A stretch of 32,757 nucleotides of DNA from CAZBWE01 sp964581905 (GTDB lineage Bacteria; Planctomycetota; Phycisphaerae; Sedimentisphaerales; Anaerobacaceae): assembly GCA_964581905.1 (NCBI GenBank), contig CAZOQJ010000009.1:1-32757 (forward strand), read 5' to 3'. Shown here one piece after another: positions 32,435-32,757 of the stretch (positions are counted from its first letter, which is position 1; every line of letters starts with the position of its first letter). Made by a program: the position numbers and the translations under genes. The notes beneath the pieces were generated by a model. The model did no database searches. It worked only from the letters and a program-made list of their open reading frames with translations, and was not told the DNA's origin.

Positions 32435-32757
32435 CTACCACCCTTTTTCCATCAATTCCACGATTTTTTTTGCCAGATTGTTTGCGGCAAGAGAGGATGC
32501 GTAGCTAAAGTCCTGACTTTGGTAGGCGGAATAGGTAGCTTCTGCGCTAACCGACTGGTTGTCTATGAGTAATTCCCCTGTCTTTAGATTTTTCCAGTTA
32601 ACTACTGCCTGCAACTGGACTTCTGATTCGAGGACGCTGCCCATTTCTCGCTCAGTGCTGAGCGATGATTCACCGATTGACACTATTTGTCCGCTTATTA
32701 CAGTGTCAGCCCGGTCTCTGCTTGAGATGATCTTATAGGGTGTTTGGGCCTCGATAC
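32435..32757 (-). CDS. lptE: LptE-like LPS-assembly lipoprotein, C-terminal part
   Basis: The gene runs off the window end; the last 107 codons or so are visible and read openly to the edge. The visible part has IEAQTPYKIISSRDRADTVI followed by SGQIVSIGESSLSTERE and VNWKNLKTGELL, the arrangement seen in LptE-type outer-membrane lipoproteins that plug the LptD pore. The signal peptide and lipobox would be outside the window. It is followed by ftsH on the same strand after 85 bp. The family call is moderate because the N terminus is missing. Confidence 0.68.
   Translation of the reverse strand, partial: IEAQTPYKIISSRDRADTVISGQIVSIGESSLSTEREMGSVLESEVQLQAVVNWKNLKTGELLIDNQSVSAEATYSAYQSQDFSYASSLAANNLAKKIVELMEKGW

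Noticed and set aside
1..32757. tRNA, rRNA, insertion sequences, integrase or origin
   Set aside because: I saw no cloverleaf, rRNA stretch, transposase, integrase or replication gene by reading; small ncRNAs cannot be excluded.

Overview
The window comes from a Gram-negative, outer-membrane bacterium of moderate GC. It carries lpxD, lpxI, an lptE-like gene and dTDP-rhamnose genes. The best guess is a Planctomycetota lineage (Phycisphaerae/Sedimentisphaerales type). This rests on the lipid A gene set, the ftsH-lptE pairing and intergenic repeats rich in Lys-Pro-Asn codons on one strand, which I associate from memory with that group. The taxonomic call is an inference.

Layout. (1) 1-16777, plus strand, is a surface-polysaccharide locus. 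It begins with the end of a sugar-nucleotide transferase and rmlC-rmlD-rmlB (dTDP-L-rhamnose supply). Then come glycosyltransferases (families 2, 4, 9-like and CgeB-like), a polysaccharide pyruvyl transferase overlapping a PP-loop ATPase of unknown role, and several methyltransferases (FkbM, DUF268 and type-11 class I). No flippase or polymerase is visible. The locus is a mosaic: an 874-bp exact duplication spans most of a GT9-like gene, and three spacers contain scraps of other genes. (2) 16761-20158, minus strand, is an operon lpxD-lpxI-tandem sugar kinase for lipid A/core synthesis, driven by a clear sigma70-type promoter. (3) apbE (minus) and a TIGR03960-type radical SAM gene (plus) diverge from a compact promoter region. 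(4) 23394-26440 is an AT-rich accessory stretch: tandem repeats and hairpins, a small membrane protein, a TIR-domain protein and an overlapping DUF2971 gene, bracketed by two heptamer arrays. It is a candidate defence cassette. (5) 26449-32757 holds housekeeping genes: a guanine-deaminase-like enzyme, a LOG-family protein, nth, a DsbD-type reductase, ftsH and the end of an lptE-like lipoprotein gene.

How it fits together. The rml, glycosyltransferase, methyltransferase and pyruvylation genes would build and decorate a surface glycan. The lpx genes and kinase build and phosphorylate the lipid A-core anchor, and LptE would help deliver LPS to the outer membrane. FtsH commonly controls LPS synthesis proteolytically, so its position beside lptE is sensible. 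The TIR/DUF2971 pair looks foreign to this envelope theme. Short palindromic elements have entered several genes in frame (kinase, apbE, radical SAM, dsbD).
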